DNA of 64,000 nt from Epiperipatus broadwayi (taxonomy: Eukaryota; Onychophora; Udeonychophora; Euonychophora; Peripatidae): assembly GCA_028023455.1 (NCBI GenBank), contig JAQFVV010013357.1, forward strand, positions 62,001-126,000, in the 5' to 3' direction. The position numbers and the translations under genes are program-made. Under the pieces are notes generated by a model. That model searched no databases. It saw only the letters and a list, made by a program, of their open reading frames with translations, and was not told the origin of the DNA. Positions 36,921 to 48,954 of this stretch are shown here, in pieces (position 1 is the first letter of the stretch; each line of letters begins with the position of its first letter).

Positions 36921-37260
36921 ACAAAAGTGATCCTAAGCACTAGGAATCATAATTTTAAATGGTATATTCCTAATTATATTACATGTAAAAGTGTAAATTT
37001 GATATATCTGATAGAGTGTAATAGATGTTTAAACCAGTATATTGGTGGGCCAGCAAATAGTTTACATGTCAGAATGACTAATCATAGATTTGACATTTTG
37101 CATAAGAATGAAGGTAGACGAGTTTCAAAACACTTTAATTTATTGAATCATTCAATTGATGATTTAAGAGTAGTAATTCTACAGGAGGGTTTTTCTTCTA
37201 CAAGAAAGAGGAAACAAAAGGAGAGTTTTTTATGTTTTTAAATTCAAGACCTTACACCCA
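36918..37260 (+). pseudogene. PLE GIY-YIG endonuclease domain
   Basis: The frame reads SVNLIYLIECNRCLNQYIGG, then SLHVRMTNHRFDI, VSKHFNLLNHS and LRVVILQEG. It contains the YLI/YIG pair, the CxxC zinc-binding cysteines upstream of YIG, the catalytic Arg in HVRM, and the two His of the HFN..NH motif, all features of PLE endonucleases. After codon 107 a stop interrupts, but the family's C-terminal segment ('TLHPHGLNLNIGTITS'-like) continues in another frame to about 37300. It supplies target cleavage for the RT encoded upstream. The domain is nearly complete; the ORF as a whole is dead because of the insert and frameshifts. Confidence 0.85.
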
Positions 37261-37639
37261 CATGGATTGAATTTAAACATTGGGACTATTACATCTTTAG
37301 GTTACCTGGTCTCCTAAAATATTTTTTTTTATATGTGAGTTTTTTTTATATGTGAAAAATGTTCTTATATGAGATTTTTTATGTAAAGGTTGGTTATATG
37401 GATGTTTAATATCTGTGTTCAATTGGTATCATCATTATCAACCATTATCAATCCACTGCAGGATGAAGATCTCTCCAAGTTCAATCCATCTTTCCCTATC
37501 TTTCGTTTCTCTTCTCCACATCACCCCTGCACACTTTCTTATTTCATCCATCCATCTCATATGTGGTCTCTTTCTGGGTCTTTTACGATCTCTTGGAATC
37601 CAGTTCAAAATTTCAATTGTCCATCTATTATCATCTCTT

Positions 37640-39010
37640 CTAGCAATATGTCCAGCACAACTTCACTTCAGTCTTTTAATTTTTTCAATGAGGTCAGTAA
37701 CACCTGTTTGTTCTCTTACCCATACATTGCGTTTTCGATCTCTTCTTGTTACTCCCAACATGCATCTCTCCATACTTCTTTGAGTGGTCTGAAGTCTTTG
37801 TATTGCTCTTCTATTAAGTGTCCAAGTCTCAGAGCCATAAGTAAAAACTGGCAAAACACATTTATTAAAAAACTTCCTTTTCAAACACATAAGCATATTT
37901 CCTTTTAGTGTCAAGTTATTTCTCCCAAAAGCACTCCAACCAAGTTTAATTCTATGATTAATTTCATCCATTATATTTCCCTCTGTATTAATAATCTGAC
38001 CAAGGTATTTGTAACTGTTAACTTCTTCTAATTCATCATAATCAATCTTTATTTTCATATTTTGAGAAAATCTATTAAACATTACTTTAGTCTTTTTAAC
38101 ATTTATCTTTAATCCTACTTTTCTACTTTCATCTGATATCTCCTGCAACATTTACTGTAGCTCTAAAGCATTATTTGCAAAAACAACTACATCATCTGCA
38201 AAATCTAAATGACTTAAATAATCTCCATTTACTTTCATTTATTTAGCTTCCCATTTTAATCCACAAAATACTTATTGCAGCACTGCTGTAAAAAGTTTTG
38301 GAGATATGGAGTCACCCTGTCTTACACCCTTGTCAATGTTGATTTTACTACTATCATTATGTAATCTAATTATTGCTGTTGCATTTTTATAAATATTCTT
38401 TAAAATATGACAATATCCTGGATCTACAACTTGATGATCCAATGCTTTAATCACTGAATAAATGTTTATAGAATCAAATGCCTTTTCATAATCTACAAAT
38501 CCAAAACATAATGGCAACTCATATTCATTTGTCCTTTCTAAAACTTCTCTCAATACCTGGATATGATCTACTGTACTAAAACCACTTTTAAATCCAGCTT
38601 GTTCTCTTGGTTTGTGGAAATCCAGTGTTTTCTGTAGACGAGTTGTAATTATCTTAGTAAAAATTTTGTATAAAACTGATAAAAGACTGATAGGTCTGTA
38701 ATTTCTAATATCTTCTTTATCACCTTTTTTTAAATATTAATATTAATACTGCATTCTTCCAATCATTTGGTACATCTTTATCATTTAGACATTTGGTATA
38801 TAACTTTGCTAAAAAAAATTCTATTTCTTCACCTGCTTCTTTTAATATATCAATTACAATTCCATCATTACCTGGAGCCTTCCCTTTCTTCATAAATTTA
38901 ATTGCATGTCTCACTTCCTCATTCAAAATTCTGGGCAATTCGGAAGATATAATATGTATAGGAGGCACTTGTTCTTTATTACTATATAATTCTTGATAGA
39001 AGTCTTCTAC
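37640..39010 (-). pseudogene. RTE reverse transcriptase and C-terminal tail
   Basis: From the 5' side: [20 protein letters not shown] (38968-38720), then FGFVDYEKAFDSI (motif A, about 38473-38499), GVRQGDSISPKLF (motif B, about 38300-38330), FADDVVVFANN (motif C, FADD at 38191-38202) and VKKTKVMF. The tail follows with YKYLGQIINTEGN, SETWTLNRRAIQRL and the WAGH...RPRKRPHMRW..I region close to the 3' end. This motif set and order identify an RTE-clade LINE. Several stops separate the blocks (for example upstream of FADD and after ALELQ). The fragments at 4.2, 5.1, 7.6, 14.6 and 17.2 kb are truncated relatives. Confidence 0.9.
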
Positions 39011-39399
39011 TCATTTCATGATGTCATCTCTCTTTTTAGTAACAATGCCATCTTTTTTTCTTATTGCAGATATAATTTTCCTACCAAAATGTTGTTTTAC
39101 ACTCTTTAGACTTTTATTCTCTTCTACAGCTTTCCTTGGTAGTTCACAATTATACTTTCTTACATCATTTTCAACTCTTTTCCGCACCATTTTACAAAAT
39201 TCGAGATATTCAATCTTTTTTAATGCATCATTGTTGTATATCCTCATATTCCTTCTTTTCTTCATAAATTCTCTAGTCTCAGTAGAAATTTTATTGCTCA
39301 ATTGCTGCTTTTTTCTACCAGCTATCTTTGTTGCAGTTTTTAAAAGTGTATCAGTTATTTTTCTATTAATGTCATTCAAATCTGAATCATGTTCAAAAT

Positions 39400-40265
39400 C
39401 TACTAATACCTGAAACCGATTTGTAAGTTGTAATTTAAATTCATTAGAATGTTCCTGAAGATTAGGAATATCAACTGTAAATATTGTTTTTCTTAATAAT
39501 TTTTGTCTCTCTAGTTTTACATTAACACGTATCTTACACATTACTAATCGATGATCACTTCCTGTGTTAAATTTATTAAGAACATTACAATCTTGAAATA
39601 TGTATTTTCTGTTAGTCAAAATATAATCCAATTCTGCTGTACCTTCATTTGGATGCTTCAATGCCCATTTCCTTTTAACATTTTTCTCAAAAAAATAATT
39701 CATAATATAAAGTTTTTCTTTTTCTGCAAACTCCACAAGTCTATGTCCTCTCTCATTTCTATTAACATAACCAAAATTACCTACAGCATTTCATCTTTCA
39801 TTTTTTTTACCAATTCTAGCATTAAAGTCTCCCATAACAATTTTAAAACGTTGTTTACTCTGATCAAAAGCCTTTTGTACATCCATATAAAAATCTTCTA
39901 TAACTTCATCACTATGAGAACTTGTTGGGGCATAAACCTGAATTATCTGCATTTGGTATCTGCTATTAAGTTGTAAAACTAAGCTTGCCTCTCTGTCCGA
40001 TACACCATCAATATCCACAATGTTATTCTTCCATTTTTTTATTTATAATGAATCCTACTCCACTTGTATTTCCAATATTTGTGCCTTTATAGTAGAGTAT
40101 ATGTCCACTTTTTAAATCAATTGTTTCTTCACCTTTTCTTCTAACTTCACAAAGTCCAATAATGTCCCATTTAATATAAGACAGTTCTTCTTCTAAATCT
40201 TGCAATCTTCCTTCACTTGAAAGTGATCTGCAGTTGTAAGTACCTAAATAAAAAGTCGTCATCAA
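39400..40265 (-). pseudogene. RTE AP-like endonuclease domain (EEP family)
   Basis: The ORF opens at ATG 40265 with YLGTYNCRSLSSEGRLQDLE, then DIIGLCEVRRKGEE (the catalytic Glu-containing 'GL.EvRw.g' motif of RTE and craniofacial-development-protein-2-like proteins) and GVGFIINKK. After a frameshift near 40020 it continues IQVYAPTSSHSDE and KIVMGDFNARIGK (GDFNAR motif). After another break it reads AELDYILTNRK and finally GSDHRLVMCKI with the SDHR catalytic motif near 39550. All EEP nuclease signature residues are present but in three frames. The intact enzyme nicks DNA for target-primed reverse transcription. Confidence 0.9.
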
Positions 40266-40479
40266 ATGGCAGCCTGAGTCCGCAATCAGGGGATATAGGT
40301 AAATAATTAATTATTATAAATAATTATTGTATTTTGCACTAACTATAATTTTTGATTAATATGTGTAAGTATTTTAGTTTTTAATAAATATTAATGTGAG
40401 CACAGTCTATTTTTTGTATGTATGCACATACATATATTTTAATTTTTAATTTTGGATTTTTTTATTTATTATTTCAATT

Positions 40480-40770
40480 TAAATAGAATGTAAGCTTGAT
40501 TAGGAGAAAATGTAGTTTTTTTGTTTGTTTGAAGTATATATTGGGATAATTTCGTCATTGGTTGGGTAGATATTCTCTGTTAGATTTTGTGACCAATCAG
40601 AGTTTTTTTTTTTGTTAAATTTATATATAGTCTTTTATCAAATCTGTAATTTTTGAATATCGCCATTTTACTGTGTAATTTTTCTTTCTGATGAAAACCA
40701 GTTCTCTAGTTGAAATATTATATTATTTCTTGGATTTATAAGTCTTTTTTTGTTTATATATATATATATA
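40480..40770 (+). promoter_or_regulatory. PLE terminal-repeat promoter with degenerate hammerhead
   Basis: On the plus strand: inverted and direct CCAAT boxes (cattggttggg 40557; gaccaatcag 40591), a TATA-like aatttatatatag (40619-40631), then about 60 bp later CTGATGA with a hairpin ACCAG/CUAGU (one mismatch) and GAAAT (about 40691-40724). Stem III and the cleavage triplet are degenerate. Hammerhead motifs in this position are established for PLE terminal repeats. It is probably the 3' terminal repeat of the PLE at 35.4 kb, displaced by the RTE insertion. Confidence 0.5.
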
Positions 40771-42190
40771 TTGTACCCTCACTTCCAGGAAACATAATAT
40801 ATCATAAAATGGGTCTAGCTCAGATAATAATTGTGCTCCGCTGAAATGCATATAATTCATAATAAAAAATACTCTACATTAATGTTAATTGTTTTAACTA
40901 GCTCAAATTAATAAAATGATAATATGGTTCAGTTTATAAATCAAATAAATAAATATTTGTTAAATCATGAGACTAGGAAGTGAGATACAAGTGGTAATAA
41001 AGAATTACATTGAGCCAATATCCCACAGGATACTACCTCAATGGCATAAGAATACTATCCCCCTATTACTATCTCAAATAATAAATCTATGGCATTCTTA
41101 CGACTTCAACAATAATTAATTAATTAAGATAACACTAATAAATAAATCTTAATCTTTTTATTTAAAATAATCTAGCTAAAATAATCTCAGGTTCTTAAAC
41201 TAATTTAAGTCAATCAAAATTACTGTTGTCAAGCATGATAAGGGATTTAATATCATCCTCAACTACAACTAACTAATAACAATAATAATAAATAATAATA
41301 ATAATCTTTATTGTATGATTTAATCTTATCTATCTTTCCACATTATAATTCTTATCAACAATAATAACCATAAAGACATAATATAACGTAATATTTTATC
41401 TTTCATATGATATCGTAAATAAATATGTGGTAATATCTTATAATCTGAAAAATATATGTGTGGCAATGGATGGCATTATAACTCTGTGTAATATTATAAC
41501 TATTAACTTATGACCGTAAAGATAATGTAAATGTAATTTCTTAAATAAATAATCTTAAGAAAATATTATAATTCTTAAATAATAATTTTATTCTTACTGT
41601 GCAAATATTATGTTTTGGGTCAAACCCTCTATGATCAAGTGTTTTACAATGTGGAAAGAAATTAGCTCAACACTCAAATTTATAAAAAACAAGTTTAACA
41701 AAGTTTATTACAATAAAATTAACAAATAATTTATTTACAATATTTACAATTCTAAATAAATCTTATATCATTACAATTTCCAGTTTTCTCATAATAAACT
41801 AATAAAATAAAATATAAACATTAAGTCTTCACTCCGACTTTTAAAATAATTTATTTATTTCACATATTCATCTGAATTCTAATAATAAGGATAATAATTA
41901 ATCTACATAACTTTTTTAATATTATTTACCATTAAATATCACTACGATATGCTTCCTTTAAACATACATCAGTTATGAAGCATACAACAGAAAATACAAA
42001 AATTAATAATACTAATTATTCTTAATCACTAAAATAGTTTATCATAATGATATTATTATTATTATTAAACAAAATATATTTATTTCGGTTCATTAACAAA
42101 GTGAGTGGATACAATTGATAATCTAATTGTCATATTGATCTAATATGAAATAGCTGTAAGTGTTAATGTATTTCTTTATCATTAAATAAT

Positions 42191-42329
42191 AACTATGAAA
42201 TATAGTCTTGCATTGTTAGCCGAGAGGTATCTCAGCCGCCATGCAAGCAAGTAGTTGGTTGCAGACGGGTGTGGGTTCGCGTCCCGGCAGATGCTATGAC
42301 ATATGAAAAAAAAAAACTATGAAATATAG
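42191..42329 (+). mobile_element. tRNA-derived SINE (family S1), best copy, 15-bp target duplication
   Basis: The body (42206-42314) begins cattgttagccgagaggta (A-box, Leu/Ser tRNA-like head with room for a long variable arm). The B box is ggtgtgggttcgcgtcccgg, and the 3' end is atgctatgacatatg plus A10. Perfect direct repeats aactatgaaatatag flank it (42191-42205, 42315-42329). It has the most tRNA-like sequence of the four S1 copies, so it is probably the youngest. Confidence 0.93.
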
Positions 42330-44940
42330 CTCTGCTTTATCCTATACTGTTTAGTATTAATACACTATTCATTGAGAAATATGCAATACCTATAAGTTTT
42401 AAAATACTTAAAGTTATTCAAAATTCGTGAACAACCTCATTTATCATTTACATACTTTCATGAAATATATTTATTAAAGAATAAAATATAGAAAATAATT
42501 TATGATTCTTTATGTTTAATTCTGTTTGATTCTCAATTTCATTTGCATTTATTTTTATTATCCCTTTCTAATAACGATCCTTAAACTCTAAAAATTATCT
42601 ATCATTTTCCATTAAAATACAATTCTGTACGATGTAATACTTAGGAAATAATGATAGCGAATAGATGCGTAGGTATAGGGACAAATTAGAGTCTTAACTC
42701 AATGGTACATATATTAGATAGTCATCATGGTACAGTGTGTAAATAAAATGAGGCATGACTTATCTGTCCAATGACCACTACAAATAACAATGTTCAAGCT
42801 ATTTCTTCAGCTTTTGGAACATCAATATTCAACATAAAAGGTAAACACTGCCCACAGAAAATATACAAGCTACAGGGCTCCGTTATCTGTACCTGCATAA
42901 TTATTAAGATCATAAAGATTATTCCTATTCCCATAACAAAAACCTACATTAAAAGCTCTTCTTTAGTTTCATGTTTAAATTATTCCCAAGTCACTACCCT
43001 TTACAAATTTTCTTATAGATTTATCAATCTACATCGACAATAATTCTGACAACATATTCAAAAATAACAAATAAAATTCACCTATAAATATAACGATCTC
43101 AATTGATCAACAAAAAAAAGTTATTTCACTTTCTTATCAAATATTCTTGAACAAAATACAAATGTCTATTATCAATACTTTAAACATTTAAGAAGTATTA
43201 AAGTTCTTTACAGAAGAATCATACAATTATTCATTATTAAAGTTGTATTATACTAGTAATATGGAATAAAACTATGCATATTTTTATAATAAATAAATTC
43301 TGACTTCTATAAGCTTTATGTGTATAATGTATTCACAGGTACCCATACGTTCATACTATAACGTTACATAATTTGTTAATAATCTAAAGAAAAAAAAATA
43401 CATCATAAAATTATTAATATTTACAACTATTATCTAAGTGATATTTCTACTTGTCAATCACTTATATGACATCTTCAGTCCACAATCAAAAATAAACATT
43501 ACATAATATAACATTCATTCCATACTATCGAACTTAAAAATATTAAACTCCTAAAATTATTAAAATATCTTTTATAAAAATTCCAATATTATTAGTAAAT
43601 AATTAATTTTTATGTACCTATCCTATTCTAATTATAAATAAAATTAAAATTAATACTAAGGTTAGTTTTAAAATAAGTCAAAAACATATCTACTTATAAA
43701 CTTCAATGATGAATGTTCTTTTAAAAAAATGTTTTTATTTCCTTGGGATTTCTTTACCAACCCTTGATGGGTGATTGAAACCCTCAACACTTGTTGCTAT
43801 GCTTTTGTTTGAATGCTTGATGATGAAAAAAATGCTCTTTCCTGAAAATGATGCATACTCCATAGATTCCTTCCAAACATAATGAACAAAAGTTGAAATA
43901 AATGATGAAAAACAAAATAAAAAAGAGTCAACTTCTAGAAATCTAAAATTATTGGTAAAAATAATCACTGATCCATTCTAAAAAGTTTGTAAAATTAATA
44001 GTTCATTGTCTTTATTATTCAGAACAGTGATTATTGAAATAATTTAAACTTATAATATTTAAAAAATAACACTTCAAAGTTTTTCCTCACTCCATCAGGA
44101 TCCTACACCAGTTTACAGTATCTTGACATGGCGATATGAATTCGGGCATCTGGATATGATTCTTGCGCATTTTAAAAAATATTTCCAGAATTTAATATTT
44201 ATTTATGACTTATAAGTCTATCATGTATAGGGTTTTACTGTCAGGATATTCATTATTATTTATCCAAGGATATTTTTTCCATTATTAGTTTCCAATTATC
44301 AGTTTTTCTTGTAATATTATTTCTGATATACAGTCTTTTAAGATAATATAGATTTACTACATACAGTTTTTTAGTAATTGTCTTCATTTTACCATCATTT
44401 TTTATGATAGTTTAAAATAAGTTGTTAATAATGTTCTCTTCAAAAAGGAAAACATTTTCTGCATTTTTACCTTAAAATAATATTTACTTTCACTTATTGA
44501 AAGATTTAAAGTTTTATCATATTATTTTTTTGTTTCTAGTATGATTATCTTCCAAAAGAAAAATGCGTTATTATTTTTAATTTCCTATCAATTTTCTCAT
44601 TCAGCTCTTCACATAATGTCCAGTATATAAATTTAGCTGATAAAATAGTTCTCCCTGTTAAAATTATTAAGATTATATTTTTAATTACAACTTTTGCTTC
44701 CAAAATCCCTTTAGACAACTAGGTATTCTCGGTATTTCCATGTTTTATGCAACATTTAATTAAATTTCAACAAAAAGTCCGGTAAGGGAATTTAGCTGCC
44801 TAGCAATGCATAATTTAGATAATAAAATTATAATTTGTTTATAATACTCTCTTTGCTAAAACAATTCAATTGATACACTTCTCGGTTTCAAATAAATTAT
44901 TAGAGAGCTATTATAGCACTGAATTGACTAATTTAAAGCA
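42330..44940. other. No gene; part of the long A-rich tract
   Basis: Only chance frames occur. 42771-43043 (plus) is a 90-codon low-complexity Ile/Thr-rich frame with no family match. No element boundaries seen. Confidence 0.35.
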
Positions 44941-44951
44941 AATTAAATTAA

Positions 44952-45050
44952 TAGAAGCAAACTAAACTGGCAGAAGCAAATTCTTAAAGCACATTTTTAA
45001 CAGAAGCAAATTTTTAACAGAAGCAAACTAAACTGACAGAAGCACATGAA
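44952..45050. repeat. Short imperfect tandem repeat (agaagcaaa units)
   Basis: Repeats of (c/a)agaagcaaa separated by ctaaactgg/gaca or ttttta, about five units. It sits just downstream (minus strand) of the TATA-like sequence at 45063-45077, so it would lie in the transcribed leader if that promoter is real. Confidence 0.7.
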
Positions 45051-45100
45051 AATAATTGAGCATCTGTATTTATACCCAAATAAATCAGACATCGGATTGG

Positions 45101-46050
45101 TGGATTAAACTTTCACCTGATAGCTTAATTTACATATAACTTTGATATTACACAATTAAAATCAAAAAATAAAATAATGACTCATTCTTTTTTAAAAATA
45201 TTACTTAAAATATTAATTTTAAATCAATTTTTATACTTTATTAAAGACAACTAAATACTTTAAAATGACTTTTAAAAACAATATTTTATCAATTTATCCC
45301 ACCTTTAATTTTTAATGTATCTATTTTTTTTAAAACAAAATATTTAATTTTTACTAACTACATTCATTTTTAAAAACTATTTAAACATTTTATGATAACC
45401 AATTTTAATATTTTCTCTTGTGGTAGATAAATAAATATCTTCAATTCTATTAGTGTAATTTTAAAGTAATTTTTGAAATTTTGTTAACAAAAACACTAGT
45501 AAGCACGCATGTATAAATGTTTACATGTCACATGACTTACAACTTAGACAGACTATCAAATTCTATCTGGGAAAATTAAATATTTAATTGCAACAATTAT
45601 TATATTAAAGAAATGATATAATAATATAATTTAGAATAATAATTTTGAAACCATAAAATTAAATATACATTTTTCTACCACAAAGACTACTTTTAAAACA
45701 TATAATATTAAATATAATTATTAAATATAATTTATACTGTAAAATATAATATTTATTTAATTTTAAGCTATTGCTTTTAAAATTCAACTTTAAATACATA
45801 TTTTAAAGATTTATTGCTACACTGTTTTATTATGGCCAGCTTTCCCAACCATATACAATTTATACCTTTAGCCTTATTTAATTGTTTTAAATACATTTAG
45901 CACAATTTTAGGCATTAAATATTTTCATCTTACTTTAATTAAGCTTTTAAAAAAGATTGTCAGCATAACATAGTCATTATACCAAGATAACACATCTTAA
46001 ATTTAAAATTTTTAGTAAATTAATATAATAAATTTATTCTGACCTAAAGA
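45101..46050. other. No gene recognised
   Basis: Extremely AT-rich; TTTAAAA-type monotonous sequence with nothing identifiable. Confidence 0.4.
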
Positions 46051-46057
46051 AAAGGGC

Positions 46058-46062
<5 letters not shown>

Positions 46063-46107
<45 letters not shown>
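46063..46107. repeat. (TA)n microsatellite
   Basis: About 22 TA units, followed by tgtaacataatcag. The TGTA-after-TA-run pattern also occurs at 21.8, 40.77 and 49.5 kb. Confidence 0.95.
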
Positions 46108-46109
<2 letters not shown>

Positions 46110-46929
46110 AACATAATCAGTAAAACTTAACCTTAGGAACCAAAACAATAATCACTAACTGGCATGTCTGAGTGTAACATTAATATAAACATCACCATAA
46201 ACAATACAAAGTGGAAACTCATTACCTATGTCCCCAGGACAATTTTCATGCAACCAATGCATCTGATGCCAGCATATATGCCTTTTCCCCTATATCCTGC
46301 TGAGGTCAGGGAAATGCAAGAAATCCTTAAAATTATACAAAAGTTAATTGAGGTAAACAGAAAATGAGAGAGTTAATGTGTACATAATTTGTGACAATAA
46401 CAAAAAAAAATTTGAATCAAAATGAATTTAAAGTTTAAATGGCTAGATTTACAGATTATAGTGAGTCTATTGTTAAAAAGAAATTAATTAGTAATTAAAC
46501 AGTTATCTCTAATTACATCAAATGGAGGGACTATAGGTTATATCTTAATAACCTTCAGGGTGGACATTCTATGATGATTTAACTATTAATTAAGGCTAGG
46601 TTATCAAAATCAGGAGAATATATCCGATGATGAAACAGGGATGGGGGACTTTGGTGAAGCCATACCCAGAAATTTCACCAAAGGAGAGGGTCATATGAAG
46701 CAGGAATGAATGTCTGCTCCTACAACCAGTAATGAACTTATTACTATCAGGCAGGAAATTTATCTGCACTGATATTAATATTATGGACAACAGTGAACAT
46801 TAGTATTATATAAAAGTTATGTTCACCTTGGCATGACCATATTGAGACCACTTGGCCAATTCATTTCCATAAATCAGTAATGATCATCTGCTTGCAAAAC
46901 AAATATTTGAATATATATAAATAATACAG

Positions 46930-46960
<31 letters not shown>

Positions 46961-46971
46961 GCTGTATTATT

Positions 46972-47033
<62 letters not shown>

Positions 47034-47400
47034 GACACAGCAACACAATTTAAATATAGAAAGAACAAACAATAAATGACTTAATTATAAAAGTCTGCAA
47101 ATGATGAGGATTACTAAAAAGAATTGTAAGTTTGAACAAGCAGTCACATATTACTTTACTTGCCTAAATTAAGACTTAAGCCATTTATTCAATATAAATA
47201 CATAAAAACTGTAAAGATTAATAATCCCTGTTTAATTGATGGTCCATCCTAGAGCTTGTACTCACCCATATTAAGAAGTGCATTATATGTTATATGCTAG
47301 CTCAAGAAGTCTGTGCTTTAGATATATACTTATAATGAAACATTTATGAGATGGCATAAATTAAATGACATATATATATGTCCCTTTGAAAAAATATTAA
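46108..47400. other. No gene; contains (TA)n with an internal palindrome
   Basis: At 46916-46974 aaataatacagcata and tatgctgtattattt face each other across a TA run, and a second (TA)n extends to 47030. Otherwise unassigned. Confidence 0.45.
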
Positions 47401-47404
47401 TTAA

Positions 47405-47506
47405 CATTTTTTTTTCATGTGTCATAGCATCAGCCAGGCAGCAAACCCGCTAACCCAGGACAATTGCTTGTAAGGCAGCTGTGCTGACATTTTGACCACC
47501 AATGTT
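47405..47506 (-). mobile_element. tRNA-derived SINE (family S1), reversed
   Basis: On the minus strand: cattggtggtcaaaatgtcagcacagctgcc, then gcgggtttgctgcctgg (B box), gatgctatgacacatga and A9. It groups with the 14.25-kb copy by sequence. A possible short flanking repeat ttaacatt lies on both sides. Confidence 0.85.
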
Positions 47507-48321
47507 ATTTTTAACATTGTTTTAAAACTAATTCAACTTACTTTGTTTTATGAAAGCTGCTTTTATAATTGCAAAAGTAAAGTTTCAATTTATATGCATG
47601 ACCAACTGTATATTAAAAAACAAACTTTGAGAGATTCATGGAATTTTAAAAAATAAAACTGTGTTTACAAAATAGCCCTCCATCATTTGATCCTCTAGTA
47701 CAGCAGTTGACAACTAGTGGTCTGTGACATAATTTTTATAGTCTGCAATAAAATTCAGATATTATTTAAATTCGCTAATCTCATTTAATAAAAATTTTAA
47801 ATAAAAAATAATTTTTGTTTAAATTGTATTACTATATGTAAAATAAAACAAGAACATTATATTGCTAATTGATTTGTAACAAAACACTACTGACTTGCAA
47901 CATATCTACCTCACAGGCATTGCAAAACATCTACCTCAAACTGTATAATTAACCCCTAGTGGTCATCTGCATAGAAAAAGTAGCAAAATATGAATACCGA
48001 ATTCTGTATAATTGACTAGACATCAAATTTGACTATGGTGCACCCTTATATTAAAATTAAAATTATTAATATATAAATAAATGAATATATATTTATATCA
48101 TACTCAATGCTCATATTAATTTGTACCTTTAAAAATTATGTTAGTGGTCGCAATATCTAAAAAGAAGTCAATGCTGCTCTAGCATATATGTAAGACTTAA
48201 GAATGAACACATCTACCAATATATTTGATCATTCTTAATAAATGCAGGTTAGTTTAATAGATATTTATATAATATTAAAAAAAATAATATTAATGAAAAG
48301 TAATATAAATATTATATGGTA

Positions 48322-48435
48322 TAAGCATTGTTAGTTGAGAGGTCAGTGCAGCTGCCTTGCAAGCAAGCAGTTGGTTGCAGATGGTTGTTGCAGGTTTGCC
48401 TCCCAGCCAATGCTATGGCATATGGAAAAAAATAT
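48322..48435 (+). mobile_element. tRNA-derived SINE (family S1)
   Basis: Gcattgttagttgagaggtcagtgcagctgccttgcaagcaagcagttgg, then caggtttgcctcccagc (worn B box), atgctatggcatatgg and A7. It resembles the 42.2-kb copy more than the 14.25-kb copy. Flanking repeats are only approximate (ataaatattatatgg / ataaataaatatgg). Confidence 0.85.
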
Positions 48436-48569
48436 ATAAATAAATATGGCAATAGAAACATCAAATACATATAAATTGTTTTGCCAATAGGATTGTTGAT
48501 GTCATCTTAGAGCTCAAATGTTTTTTATTATTGCCTTCACAAAGGATTTTAAAATATGGCAAGATATTG

Positions 48570-48690
48570 TACCAGTCAATTTGCGTAATTCATACAACTA
48601 GACCAGGAATTCCAACCTGAGTGCCTTGATTCAGATCATGTGCAGGATACCTAAGTCAGGAACATTTTCTACCTCTGCCTGACAAAAAAA
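48570..48690 (-). mobile_element. Repeat family S2, 3' part (reversed)
   Basis: Tgtaccagtcaatttgcgtaattcat...ccaacctgagtgccttgattcagatcatgtgcaggatacctaagtcaggaaca...ctctgcc is nearly identical to 60.84 kb (reversed). It adjoins an unidentified coding-like stretch at 48.9-49.26 kb. Confidence 0.75.
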
Positions 48691-48954
48691 AATCTAAAAA
48701 AAATTCTCTTAATATCACCTGTGGTGTCACAGAAGCAAGCCTGTTTGGATGAATGCTGAATATTTGATGACACATTATTTGACTGGCATTATATCTTATC
48801 TATTTTGGAAGTTACTCTTACTCTTAAAATTGAACTCATCATAGTTCAATCTGACATAAACATCCTTATTGGCTTTGTTTTTTCATCTCAATGAAGGTCC
48901 CAGGTCTTTATTGTGTTTTCACTTCCTTTTCTTTTAGGGCTTGTATCTGTCCAC

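Larger units (their letters stand above)
37420..40290 (-). mobile_element. RTE-clade LINE, near full length, inserted in PLE 3' region
   Basis: This runs on the minus strand from a 5' end near 40290 to the CATCATTATCAACCATTATC 3' signature near 37425. It carries endonuclease, RT and the C-terminal tail in one former ORF. It lies between the PLE coding end (37300) and the PLE-like promoter/hammerhead block (40480-40770), so it appears nested in that PLE. I could not see a clear target duplication. Five or more frameshifts or stops make it inactive. Confidence 0.9.
40772..45100 (-). repeat. Long LTR-like or composite repeat tract, unresolved
   Basis: Starts tgtaccctcacttcc right after a TA run. 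On the minus strand there is a TATA-like GGGTATAAATACAG at about 45063-45077 and a candidate polyadenylation signal AATAAA at 41704-41709. These would fit a promoter and polyA site of a reversed LTR, but 3.3 kb between them is very long. The tract may be several repeats. It contains an S1 SINE (42.2 kb) and a short tandem repeat (44.95 kb). No coding frame. Confidence 0.3.

Noticed and set aside
37390-37908. 172-codon plus-strand ORF over the RTE 3' end
   Set aside because: Antisense of the RTE C-terminal coding region; Ser-rich composition results from reading the complement.
39018-39413. 131-codon plus-strand ORF (and 39551-39976)
   Set aside because: Hydrophobic shadows of the RTE endonuclease and linker encoded on the minus strand.
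44080-44170. Possible hammerhead on the minus strand (cctgatggagtgagg)
   Set aside because: CTGATGG core and no pairing stem II.
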